A stretch of DNA of 64,000 nt from Lachnospiraceae bacterium (GTDB lineage Bacteria > Bacillota > Clostridia > Lachnospirales > Lachnospiraceae). Under the pieces are notes generated by a model. That model was given only the letters and a program-made list of their open reading frames with translations, made no database searches and had not been told where the DNA came from. A program made the translations under genes and the position numbers. The stretch lies in assembly GCA_022799355.1 (NCBI GenBank), contig JAAWOG010000008.1, forward strand, positions 1 to 64,000. The letters run 5' to 3'. Positions 37,045 to 45,231 of this stretch are shown piece by piece. Numbering within the stretch: the first letter of the stretch is position 1; each line of letters begins with the position of its first letter.

Positions 37045-37923
37045 TTATTTTCCCTTTTTCTTATACGGATGCCTTCCAATCCTTCCCACAAGTACTTTTT
37101 CACCGCTTCCAATCACTTCATCACACCAATAAAAATAAATTCTCAGATTTGATCCCCCATGAAGCAGTTTTAAATGAGGGGAACACTCCACATCTTTCGT
37201 CTTTGCTGCCGACTTTCCTTCCATCTGTTCACTGTATGTAAAAGAAAAAATTAATTCCTTACCATGCTTTGGATCAGGTGCGCAATCACGATGCAATAAT
37301 GTGGATAAAATATGCATTGCCTCTTCCAGATTATCAGAATACTCTCTGTATAACTCCACCGCTTTATCATTTAAAATGCCCAAAGCTTTTGTAATTTCTT
37401 TTGTTCTTTCAGAAAAATCAGCAATATGTTTCATTTCAGCCAAAATTCCCACTGCAAAACAACTGTTTGTAAAACATGACTGCATAAATGCTTCATACTC
37501 TTTCACATTTCTAATAGAACTGAGGATTTCCCGCCGTCTTTCAACATACCCCTCCACATCAGAAACACATAAAGGAAATTCCCCAAGCGCAACACTGATT
37601 TTTTTCATATCGGAACTTTCTGCAACAGCTAAATCCCTGTCTGAGGCTGTCATTTCTTTCTTGCTTATCGCCTCCAACAGCCTGCGTCTGTCTTCCTCAC
37701 TGCCATCACCGCTGCCATAGAGCCATTCCATAAATGTGATTCCCTCCTGAACATAAGTCTCCCACAATGTATCCTGATATTCCAAAGGCTCTTTTACGGC
37801 TTCATTTTGACAATATGCAGTGATATTCATCAGTTCCCCGATTTCATCTCTGCGTACGGCCATACTCTCTTTTTTCTTTGTATACGCAAAGCTTTCATCT
37901 ATCAGTAAGTTAACGACCTGCAT
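37045..37923 (-). CDS. Third protein of the DUF262/ATPase cassette, unknown function
   Basis: The 292-residue soluble protein is mostly helical (about residues 1-210). A compact C-terminal part follows: ECSPHLKLLHGG, then NLRIYFYWCDEVI and KVLVGRIGRHPYKKKGK. The C-terminal pattern (His-containing loop, LRIYF strand, VGRIGRHPY) loosely recalls RelE/HigB-like small nuclease folds, but that is a weak resemblance. Its ATG at 37923 (after AAGGAG) overlaps the end of the ATPase gene by 14 bp, so translation is coupled. It is the last gene of the cassette. As the only protein without a known domain, it is a candidate effector. Confidence 0.75.
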   Translation of the reverse strand: MQVVNLLIDESFAYTKKKESMAVRRDEIGELMNITAYCQNEAVKEPLEYQDTLWETYVQEGITFMEWLYGSGDGSEEDRRRLLEAISKKEMTASDRDLAVAESSDMKKISVALGEFPLCVSDVEGYVERRREILSSIRNVKEYEAFMQSCFTNSCFAVGILAEMKHIADFSERTKEITKALGILNDKAVELYREYSDNLEEAMHILSTLLHRDCAPDPKHGKELIFSFTYSEQMEGKSAAKTKDVECSPHLKLLHGGSNLRIYFYWCDEVIGSGEKVLVGRIGRHPYKKKGK

Positions 37924-38989
37924 GCTTTCTCCTTAATTCAAATAAATCCCGCAAATCCTGACCTTTCTGATCAAAAAATCCTTTTGGCCATTCGGAAAGC
38001 TCTCCATTTTTATCCACATCTATTTTACTTACCCGAATACCTTCTGTCTCCCTTGCAAAAAAATATACCAGAATGTCATCCGTCTGCTCCATCCGTGCCG
38101 CCTGAATCCTGGCACCATCTATGATATGCTCGCTATGTGTCTCCGCAATAACCTGTACACCGGCATCTGCAAGGCATTCCAGAAACTTTCCCATTCTGCT
38201 CTGAGCCGCAGGATGCAGATGTGCCTCAGGATTCTCAATCAAAAGAGAGGCATTTTGCAGAGAAGCACACCATAACCCCGCTGTAACAACAGATAAAATA
38301 TAACTGATTCCGAAACCTGTCATAGTCGGCAGCACCGGCTCTTCCGCTATCTCATTTCCATATCTGATATCCGTAATGGCTTTCACATAATCAGTACTGA
38401 TTGAAAAATTAATATCCCCTAAAATTGCATTCATCCAATTTTCCACCTGAATCGAAAATTTTGAATTTTCACCTGAAAGCGCAAGACAATTTGGTACTTT
38501 CCTTCTCTGCATATCAGCCCTGTCAATTAAAAATGCCGCGTTGGCGCCATTACTTAAAATTTCTTCATCCGTTCCTGCCGGATAAGATATTCTTGGTCCC
38601 ATCCGTTCCGCATTCAAATAAAACAGCTGACTCTCCTGCGGATTCCCGGACTGACCATAAGATAATTTCAGAGATACAAGTCTGTCTATCCGGTAAACAA
38701 ATGTTGCCTCTTTCTCATCCCACTGTATATGAAACTGAAAATCTCCCTCCGAAGATTCCGTACGGTTCTGTGAAATAAGCGCCTTCGGCCCCCCAACTGC
38801 CACCCCCAGCGCCTCCGAGGCATCCACCGAATCACTTTTTTCACGTATTGTTGCATCCGCAAGCAACAAAGCCTGAATAACGGTAGACTTTCCTGCCGCG
38901 TTTCCCCCTGCCAGAATCGTCAGTTTTGACAACGGCAGCCGCAAATAGTCAAAACATTTAAAATTCTTTACTTCGATAGAACTTATCAT
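37910..38989 (-). CDS. SMC/OLD-like AAA ATPase (DUF3696 type)
   Basis: The 359-residue protein starts with IEVKNFKCFDYLRLPLSKL and a Walker A GGNAAGKSTVIQALL (about residues 29-43), typical of RecF/SMC/OLD-like ATPases. The distal part has SLLIENPEAHLHPAAQSRMG (signature-adjacent Walker B with Glu, about 253-272) and the H-loop region VIAETHSEHIIDGARI. No TOPRIM nuclease domain follows; the end (WPKGFFDQKGQDLRDLFELR) matches the short DUF3696 tail. Its ATG overlaps the DUF262 stop by one base (TAATG), and the third gene overlaps its own end. Such ATPases usually act with partner proteins in phage defence or DNA repair. Confidence 0.9.
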   Translation of the reverse strand: MISSIEVKNFKCFDYLRLPLSKLTILAGGNAAGKSTVIQALLLADATIREKSDSVDASEALGVAVGGPKALISQNRTESSEGDFQFHIQWDEKEATFVYRIDRLVSLKLSYGQSGNPQESQLFYLNAERMGPRISYPAGTDEEILSNGANAAFLIDRADMQRRKVPNCLALSGENSKFSIQVENWMNAILGDINFSISTDYVKAITDIRYGNEIAEEPVLPTMTGFGISYILSVVTAGLWCASLQNASLLIENPEAHLHPAAQSRMGKFLECLADAGVQVIAETHSEHIIDGARIQAARMEQTDDILVYFFARETEGIRVSKIDVDKNGELSEWPKGFFDQKGQDLRDLFELRRKHAGR

Positions 38990-40137
38990 TACATTTCTCC
39001 CATAATCTCTGAAATAACTCTTATCGACAATACTATATTTTTTCTTGTTCCGGTAGAAGAAGTAATTGCACTGTAAAATTCAGCATCTTTCATCAACCGT
39101 TCTTTATATGCCAATCGAATTCTCCGTACATTTTTTTGCAGAATATTCTCATCGGGTTCGGTGTTTGTGAGCACCACTGCCCAACCGGTAAACAAGGACT
39201 TATTTATCTTATTGTTGTCTGTTTTACTAAAAGAATACTCCCCGAGTATCTTATAACATTTTTTCATAACCCTGCGAAACATTTCTAACAATGCTTCAAG
39301 TTTTTCCTCCGACATTCCATTCAGATTTATGATCATCTGATCCATCATTTTTAATAATCCATGATATTGGCCAAAATCCTGTTGATTCCAGTCATAGGCT
39401 GACAAAATCGTCAAATATCGCAGACAAAGTTCCTGTGCCCCCATACGGATATCTTTCACTCTATTGCCGGTAGCTGTCTGAAATTCTTCACATCCTGCCA
39501 TATTTTGCAGAAGCATTCTTACTTTGGGTGCCGCCATGATATTTCTGATCTCCTGAAAATTAAGCGGCAAACCTCCTGTATTAACTCTTCTAAATACATC
39601 AAATTTAACCATCTGCGGACATTTTTCATCCAATATATTTACCGTCAGTTCCGTATCCTCTATTCTTCTACGGAGTTTCGCCTCCAAATCCCGAAAATAT
39701 TTCTTTTCACAATTTACTAAATACTGCATTTTTCTGAGTGGAAATTCATTATTTAAAAATGAATGGATCGTTGAAAGGCGCTGCATACCATCGATCACAT
39801 TTTTATTCCCCTCGTTATCCTCATCCAAATAAAAAGCCGGTATGGGAATCCGAAGCAAAAGCGATTCTACCAGCGCACTTTTTCTCACTTCATCCCATAC
39901 CAGATTTCTTTGATATTCCGGGGATAAATTCAGTCTTGCCCCTTCTTCTGCTAAAATCCAGTGCTCTATCTGAAATACGGTTATCGTCTTTTGCGCAACA
40001 CGAATATTCTGCACATCATACGGTTCGTCAGCTTCTGAAACACCATTGGTAATGTCAGCTTCAATACCATTATATTCCAACTCATTTTTTTCGGTTAATT
40101 CAAGATATTCCAAAAATTCAGATTTCCGTATTCCCAT
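38989..40137 (-). CDS. DUF262 (ParB/GmrS-like) domain protein
   Basis: The 382-residue protein has the DUF262 signature: SPEYQRNLVWDEVRKSAL (about residues 72-89) and an ID-GMQRLST box (near 116) where the usual form is DGQQR. DUF262 is related to ParB-like nucleotide-binding folds and forms the N-terminal half of GmrSD-type restriction enzymes. The C-terminal 200 residues are helical, and no HNH (DUF1524) nuclease is visible, so the protein may use nucleotide binding or hydrolysis without its own nuclease. It is the first gene of the three-gene cassette. AAAGGA precedes the ATG at 40137, and a palindrome lies 50 bp upstream. Confidence 0.9.
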   Translation of the reverse strand: MGIRKSEFLEYLELTEKNELEYNGIEADITNGVSEADEPYDVQNIRVAQKTITVFQIEHWILAEEGARLNLSPEYQRNLVWDEVRKSALVESLLLRIPIPAFYLDEDNEGNKNVIDGMQRLSTIHSFLNNEFPLRKMQYLVNCEKKYFRDLEAKLRRRIEDTELTVNILDEKCPQMVKFDVFRRVNTGGLPLNFQEIRNIMAAPKVRMLLQNMAGCEEFQTATGNRVKDIRMGAQELCLRYLTILSAYDWNQQDFGQYHGLLKMMDQMIINLNGMSEEKLEALLEMFRRVMKKCYKILGEYSFSKTDNNKINKSLFTGWAVVLTNTEPDENILQKNVRRIRLAYKERLMKDAEFYSAITSSTGTRKNIVLSIRVISEIMGEM

Positions 40138-40186
40138 TATCTTTCAATCCTTTTTTCATATTCAGCTGTCCGTTTCAATTGATACA

Positions 40187-40205
40187 ATACTTACGTAAGA
40201 AGTAT
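40187..40205. promoter_or_regulatory. Nested palindrome upstream of the DUF262 cassette
   Basis: ATACTTACGTAAGAAGTAT contains the perfect palindrome CTTACGTAAG and an outer ATACTT/AAGTAT repeat, flanked by GATA/TATC. It lies about 50 bp before the first ATG, where a repressor could cover the promoter. No regulator gene is in the cassette. Confidence 0.4.
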
Positions 40206-40273
40206 ATCATATATTTTCCTGCTTTTACAACTGCTCCGATAAAATTCACAGCTTACCGGTAAAATCATATCAT

Positions 40274-40305
40274 AAAACAAGCACCGGAAAATCGGTGCTT
40301 GTTTT
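40274..40305 (-). terminator. Terminator of the PepSY-like membrane protein gene
   Basis: AAGCACCG and CGGTGCTT form a stem with a 6-nt loop, followed on the minus strand by GTTTTATG. It lies 28 bp after the stop at 40333 and separates that gene from the DUF262 cassette. Confidence 0.8.
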
Positions 40306-40332
40306 ACAGTAAACGATATACATCATCTCCCA

Positions 40333-41268
40333 TCAGAACTCCGCATGTTTCACTTCCATATCCTCCGACTCCACCGCGCCATTCATGAGATCTTCCATCG
40401 CTTTTTCCGTGATCTCATTGGAGGTATCCGTAATGATTCCAAGGAGCCTCTGGTTATAGCGTGAAAACTGCACGATTGCCATTCTTCCGCTGCTCCCTGT
40501 CACTTCCACCGTTATATCCGGGTTATTGCTGCCGTATCCCTGGGAACCATATTTTACATCCGCCACCGGTCCGCCCACCAGATTGCAGCGCTCCGCCAGT
40601 TTCTTTGCCGCCTCCGCATAAACGCCGTAATTTGTCTCAAGCGAAACATCATACCCTAAAGGCACATCCACGTCAAGCGTCTCCGTACACCCGAGCATAA
40701 AGAGCTCGCCTGTCACCGCGTCGATAAAAAAGCTCCAGGTATCCTCATCTGTCAGGACCTCTTCCCCAAACCGCACATCCCCGCTCCAGAAAGCCCGGGG
40801 GAACGTGATGGTCCCGCTGTCGTACATCATATAGACATTGATATCTTCCTCATCAAATTCCATGATATCTTCCAGATACTTCATGCCCAGGGCTGCCGCC
40901 TCCTCCATAGTCAGATCGATGGAAGTCGGCTGTTCCTGATTTAATTTACTCATGCTGACATGATAGTCCGCCATGTCGGCGGTTTTGTTATCCGTACCGC
41001 TTAGGGTTTCTCCACCCGCCTTACCGGCATCCCCATTTACTTCTTTTGTCACCGCTTCCTCTCTCTCAGGTATTTCCGGGACCGAAGCCACCGCCGGAAC
41101 ATGATAGCTGGTGGGCACTTTTTCCATCTCATTCAGGCCCGCATGAGTGGTCATTTCCGCCATAAACCCAAAGAGCCCCGCACTGATTCCGCTGGCTACA
41201 AGGAGCGCCGCCACTATCACCGGAAATCTCCTGCCGTTTCTTTTTGCCGTTCTTTTTTTGTCTGCCAT
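40333..41268 (-). CDS. Membrane-anchored protein with PepSY-like extracellular region
   Basis: The 311-residue protein has a basic N-terminus (MADKKRTAKRNGRRF), one membrane segment at about 18-40 and then an extracellular part. A Glu/Lys/Gly linker (about 60-100) leads to a region with LTMEEAAALGMKYLEDI and SFFIDAVTGELF, the pattern of PepSY-like domains (helix followed by a strand with DxxTGE). GGAGGAG precedes the ATG at 41268. It lies 112 bp downstream of the sensor kinase gene in the same direction and may be a target or an accessory of that two-component system. No enzyme motif is visible. Confidence 0.75.
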   Translation of the reverse strand: MADKKRTAKRNGRRFPVIVAALLVASGISAGLFGFMAEMTTHAGLNEMEKVPTSYHVPAVASVPEIPEREEAVTKEVNGDAGKAGGETLSGTDNKTADMADYHVSMSKLNQEQPTSIDLTMEEAAALGMKYLEDIMEFDEEDINVYMMYDSGTITFPRAFWSGDVRFGEEVLTDEDTWSFFIDAVTGELFMLGCTETLDVDVPLGYDVSLETNYGVYAEAAKKLAERCNLVGGPVADVKYGSQGYGSNNPDITVEVTGSSGRMAIVQFSRYNQRLLGIITDTSNEITEKAMEDLMNGAVESEDMEVKHAEF

Positions 41269-41380
41269 TGTTTTCTCCTCCATTTCGTATTCGTTTGTTA
41301 CAATAACAGAATAATGGAAGAATATTTCAGAAAAATATACATCCTGTTATGAAGTTGTAAAAACTCTTTTATTCCCGAAC

Positions 41381-42766
41381 TCACAGCGGCAGTAAAATCT
41401 GCGCCGTTGTCCCTCTCCCGGGTTCCGAGATAAATTCCAGTTTTCCGTGATGGAGCTGCACGATCCGTTCACAGATGGAAAGCCCCAGTCCTGCCCCGCC
41501 TGCCGCTCTGCTTCTTGACTTGTCCACCCGGTAAAAAGCTTCTTTGATATGGGCGATCTGTTCCGTTGTCATCCCGATTCCCTGATCCGCCACCTCCAGC
41601 AGTATCCAATCTTTTTTCACCTCCGCACGAAGAGAAATCTCCGAACCCTCAGGACTTGCCTTCAGCGCATTGTCGATCAGATTATTCAAAAGCGTGATCA
41701 GAAGTTCCATATTCCCCGTAATATGCTCTTCCTTGCAGGCAAAAGACAGGGATATCCTCTTTTTTTCCGCTTTCACCTGCATAATCCCACAGACTTTCCG
41801 AAACAGTTCCGCCAGATAGCAGGTTTCCGTTTCAATCTCCCGCAGCGCCGCCAGATCCAGAAGCTGATATGCCATATTCTGGAGCCTTCTGCACTCGGAA
41901 AGAATAAACTCCGTACATTCAAAACGCTCCTTTTCCGTCACGGGCGCCCTCTGGAGATATTCCGCATAGCCGTAGATCGCCGTCAGCGGCGTCCTCAGTT
42001 CATGGGCAAAATTGTCCACAAACTGCTGCTTCCGGTCCGCCGTCTCCTGCAAAAGGTTTATATGGGCTTCCACCTGTCCTGCCATCCGGTTAAAATGATC
42101 CGCCATCACCGCGATCTCATCCTTTCCCTTAACATGCAGGCGCGCATGATAATCTCCCTCTGCGATCACACGGGACGCCGCCGAAATCTCCCGCAGCGGC
42201 CTGAACAGAATATCCAGAAATTTGACCAGAAACAGTGCCAGCAGAAAAGTCACCGCCATGCTCACCATAAAAAGCATGTTCTTCATTCCTCTCCAGGATT
42301 CCAGCGTATCGGAAAGCCCGCTGCAATACCAGAGCCCGTACTCCTGAAAGGGAGCCGGAAAACGGCCATAGACGCACAACTGCCACACCGGCTCCCTCCG
42401 GATAAAAACCACCCGCTCGGACTGGTTTATCTCCGCAAAAAAACTGCCGGGCTCCTCCGTTTGCACCCCCGACTCCCAGATCCATTCCTCCCTGCAGGAG
42501 ATGGCAAACTCGTTGTCCCTGTTCTGGGCATAACGCGAATAGTTCCTCATCATTTCCCCCATGGACGCCTTTACATCCCCGCCGCGGTTCTTCACGGCCT
42601 GCATATCCCCGAGGAGACCTGAGGAAATCACATAATGCTCCGCCAGAACCTTCTCCTTTTCCGCCTTTATCTGCTCCCGCAGCGTGATCAGCGAAACAAT
42701 CAGCATACTGGAATTGAGAAAGATAATAAAAAGCAGCAATGTGACAAGAAAAGTCTTCTTTTTCAT
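41381..42766 (-). CDS. Sensor histidine kinase
   Basis: The 461-residue kinase has a membrane helix at residues 5-28, an extracellular sensor region (about 30-160) and a second helix (162-182). A HAMP domain follows (about 183-235). The phosphorylated His is in FAHELRTPLTAIYGY (about 250-265), and the ATPase domain has NLIDNALKAS, VADQGIGM and GGAGLGLSICERIV. It overlaps the response regulator gene by 4 bp (ATGA), so the pair is coupled. The ligand is unknown; the neighbourhood of envelope proteins suggests a cell-surface stress signal. Confidence 0.95.
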   Translation of the reverse strand: MKKKTFLVTLLLFIIFLNSSMLIVSLITLREQIKAEKEKVLAEHYVISSGLLGDMQAVKNRGGDVKASMGEMMRNYSRYAQNRDNEFAISCREEWIWESGVQTEEPGSFFAEINQSERVVFIRREPVWQLCVYGRFPAPFQEYGLWYCSGLSDTLESWRGMKNMLFMVSMAVTFLLALFLVKFLDILFRPLREISAASRVIAEGDYHARLHVKGKDEIAVMADHFNRMAGQVEAHINLLQETADRKQQFVDNFAHELRTPLTAIYGYAEYLQRAPVTEKERFECTEFILSECRRLQNMAYQLLDLAALREIETETCYLAELFRKVCGIMQVKAEKKRISLSFACKEEHITGNMELLITLLNNLIDNALKASPEGSEISLRAEVKKDWILLEVADQGIGMTTEQIAHIKEAFYRVDKSRSRAAGGAGLGLSICERIVQLHHGKLEFISEPGRGTTAQILLPL

Positions 42767-43416
42767 ACGGGCGCCTCCAGACGATAGCCCAGCTTATATA
42801 CCGTGACGATCCGCTCCTCCAGGCCGAGTTTGGCGCGGAGCCTCTGGATATGCACATCCACCGTGCGGGTGCCGCCCCCGAAGTCATATCCCCAGACCAG
42901 ATCCAGAAGCTTTTCTCTTGAAAGTGCTATATTGCGGTTCTTTACCAGTGTCTCAAACAGTTCGTACTCCTTCGGCGTACAGTCCACCGGCTTTTCATCT
43001 ACAAAAATCAGCCTTCTCTCAAAATCCAGCCTCACATGATCCAGTTCAAAATACTCTTCCGACTTCTTTGTCCGCCTGAGCACCGCTTCCACCCTTGCCG
43101 CAAGTTCCAGCATCTGGAAGGGCTTGGTGATATAATCGTCCGCCCCCCTGCTCAGCCCCCGCAGCTTATCCGAGAGGCCGCTCTTAGCCGTCAGAAAGAT
43201 AACGGGAATCCCGTGAACCTGATCAAACACCTCATAGCCGTCCGCCCCCGGCAGCATAATATCCAGTATGACCAGATCAAAATTTTTCCGCCCCAGAAAT
43301 GTTATCGCTTCCGTTCCGTCAAATGCCTGCGTGCAGTGATGTCCCGTCAGCCCAAGGTTTCTCCGAATCAGTTCGTTGATGGAAGGTTCATCTTCCACGA
43401 TCAGTATTTCAGCCAT
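42763..43416 (-). CDS. OmpR-family response regulator
   Basis: The 217-residue regulator has a receiver domain with the phospho-Asp in DLVILDIMLPGADG (about residue 53) and the Lys in FLTAKSG. A winged-helix DNA-binding domain follows (about 125-217; CTPKEYELFETLVKNRNIAL, RTVDVHIQRLRAKLG). The ATG at 43416 (MAEILIVEDEP) is chosen because AAGGAG lies 9 bp upstream; an earlier ATG would place it inside the gene. The kinase gene overlaps its end by 4 bp. Confidence 0.95.
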   Translation of the reverse strand: MAEILIVEDEPSINELIRRNLGLTGHHCTQAFDGTEAITFLGRKNFDLVILDIMLPGADGYEVFDQVHGIPVIFLTAKSGLSDKLRGLSRGADDYITKPFQMLELAARVEAVLRRTKKSEEYFELDHVRLDFERRLIFVDEKPVDCTPKEYELFETLVKNRNIALSREKLLDLVWGYDFGGGTRTVDVHIQRLRAKLGLEERIVTVYKLGYRLEAPV

Positions 43417-43592
43417 GACACATTGCTCCTTATCTGCGTTTTTCATCCGATTTTACCACGCAACTATTGCAGAGTTGTAAACACTCCCGTTGCCGCGGCT
43501 CCATATTTGCATCTATCTGAAAAAGCATCCGGAAATTTCCTTTCCAAATGCTTTCTCTGCCAATCCGGCACCTGCCGTAAATCACCCCTGCT

Positions 43593-44291
43593 TTATATGT
43601 ACATAATCTCAAAATTCTCCGTCTCCGGCATCCGCGCAAAAATGGAGATAATCTCTTCTTTCGTATACCGTGCCGGTATGGTCACGTGACAACTGATCTG
43701 AAAAGAATCGCTGTCCATCTTTTCCCACTTAAACTGCTGTACATGGATCTGATACCCTTCCAGTTTTTCCAGCACCTTTTCGTACTCACCGGCATCATGC
43801 TCTATATGAAAGACCACCTGCGCCCGTATCGTCTGCCGCACGATCCACAGATTTCGATGAAGCACATACTGCATCCCCAAAACCAGCGCCGTCACCCCAA
43901 ACCCAAGCAGATACATGCCCGCCCCAAAAGCCATGCCGATGGCGATCGTTGCCATCAGCCCCGCCGCGGTGGTTGTCCCGCTGACGTGCCCCTGTTTTCC
44001 GGTGATGATAATGCCGCCCAGAATACCGATCCCGGTAATAATACTCGCCGCAATCCTCGAGACATCCCAGGAAACACCGCTCGCCCCGATCACATCCAGA
44101 AAACCGTACTTTGAGATAATCATCATCAGCGCCGCCGCCATAGAGATCATCATATGTGTCCGTGTTCCCGCCACCTTGATCCTCTGCTGTCTCTCGATGC
44201 CGATGATCCCGCCGCACAGCATTGCCAACACAATCCTCATGAAAAAAAGCAACTGCTGTCCCAAAAATCCCACATCCACAACTACCTTCAT
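43593..44291 (-). CDS. MgtC/SapB family membrane protein
   Basis: The 232-residue protein has five hydrophobic helices in the first 150 residues. The MgtC signature lies in the second loop: GGIIGIERQQRIKVAGTRTH and later GIGILGGIIITGK and SGTTTAAGLMATIAIGMAFG. A C-terminal cytoplasmic part of about 80 residues (QVVFHIEHDAGEYEKVLEKL) has the ACT-like shape common in this family. MgtC proteins affect membrane energetics and survival in low Mg or inside host cells. It starts 25 bp after the BrkB/YihY gene in the same direction. Confidence 0.93.
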   Translation of the reverse strand: MKVVVDVGFLGQQLLFFMRIVLAMLCGGIIGIERQQRIKVAGTRTHMMISMAAALMMIISKYGFLDVIGASGVSWDVSRIAASIITGIGILGGIIITGKQGHVSGTTTAAGLMATIAIGMAFGAGMYLLGFGVTALVLGMQYVLHRNLWIVRQTIRAQVVFHIEHDAGEYEKVLEKLEGYQIHVQQFKWEKMDSDSFQISCHVTIPARYTKEEIISIFARMPETENFEIMYI

Positions 44292-44316
44292 ACCCTTATC
44301 CCCCGTGTACCTCTTC

Positions 44317-45186
44317 CTACCTGTTCCGCCTCATCCTTTTCTCCCATATATACTCATTCGCCGGTCTGAAATACTTATTTATATGCGCCCCCACCATCAC
44401 GATATAACTCATACTGTAAAGCCAGAGCAGCACGATCACCACCGTAGCCAGCGAACCGTAAATACCGAAATCCCCGAAATATTCCAGATAAGCGGAAAAC
44501 ACAAGGGAAAAGGAATTCCAGATCACCGCCGTGAAAATCGCCCCCGGCATCTGCATCAGAAACTTCTGCCGCCGCCCCGGCACATAACTGTAGATCAGCA
44601 TAAACAGTACCGTCAACACGATCCACGCATATAAAAACCTGATCCGCCCCAGCACGGAATACAAAACGCCGCCTCCCGGCAGGCTGTCGATAAACATTTT
44701 CAGAATAAATTTTCCAAAACCGCTGAATAACATGGATATGATCACCGCAACAATCAAAAGGATCGTATATACGGCTGCAATCACCCGGACATACAGATAG
44801 TTTTTCTCCTCCTCCACCTCATTGACCGCGTTCAGCCCCCGCATCAGCGCCATCATCCCTTTTCCCGCGGACCACAGCATCACCAGTACCGCCAGGGAGA
44901 TCCCTCCCGCCGACTGCCCGTACACATCCGCGATAATGGAATTTAAAAACATCCCGATCACGCCCGGCAGCGCCGCATTGATGGACTCCCGCAGCGTCTC
45001 CTGGGTGATATTCACATAGGGCAGAATGGAACAGACCAGATACAGGATCGGTATCAGTGAAATAAACAGAAAAAACGCCGTACTTGCCGCAAAAGAACTG
45101 ATATTTTTCACAGTCATCTGTCTGCCGAACCGGTAAAAGATCTGATACAGTTTTTTTACGATAGGCTGATTACCCTGCTCCCTCAA
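44317..45186 (-). CDS. YihY/BrkB family inner membrane protein
   Basis: The 289-residue protein has six membrane helices and the family phrases NISSFAASTAFFLFISLIP at the N-terminal side, SLAVLVMLWSAGKGMMALMRGLN and YSYVPGRR. YihY/BrkB proteins were once called RNase BN; their function is unclear (possible transport or envelope role). The start is probably the TTG at 45186, which has AAGGAG 7 bp upstream; the first ATG would remove 19 residues that look normal for the family. It is followed closely by mgtC-like gene, so both are likely in one operon. Confidence 0.9.
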   Translation of the reverse strand: MREQGNQPIVKKLYQIFYRFGRQMTVKNISSFAASTAFFLFISLIPILYLVCSILPYVNITQETLRESINAALPGVIGMFLNSIIADVYGQSAGGISLAVLVMLWSAGKGMMALMRGLNAVNEVEEEKNYLYVRVIAAVYTILLIVAVIISMLFSGFGKFILKMFIDSLPGGGVLYSVLGRIRFLYAWIVLTVLFMLIYSYVPGRRQKFLMQMPGAIFTAVIWNSFSLVFSAYLEYFGDFGIYGSLATVVIVLLWLYSMSYIVMVGAHINKYFRPANEYIWEKRMRRNR

Positions 45187-45231
45187 AATCCGCTCCTTTT
45201 TATGCTCCGCACTCTCCGTTTAAAAAGTGTT

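Noticed and set aside
37045..37923. Calling the third cassette gene a RelE/HigB toxin
   Set aside because: Only a short C-terminal pattern resembles that fold; most of the 292 residues do not, so no name is given.
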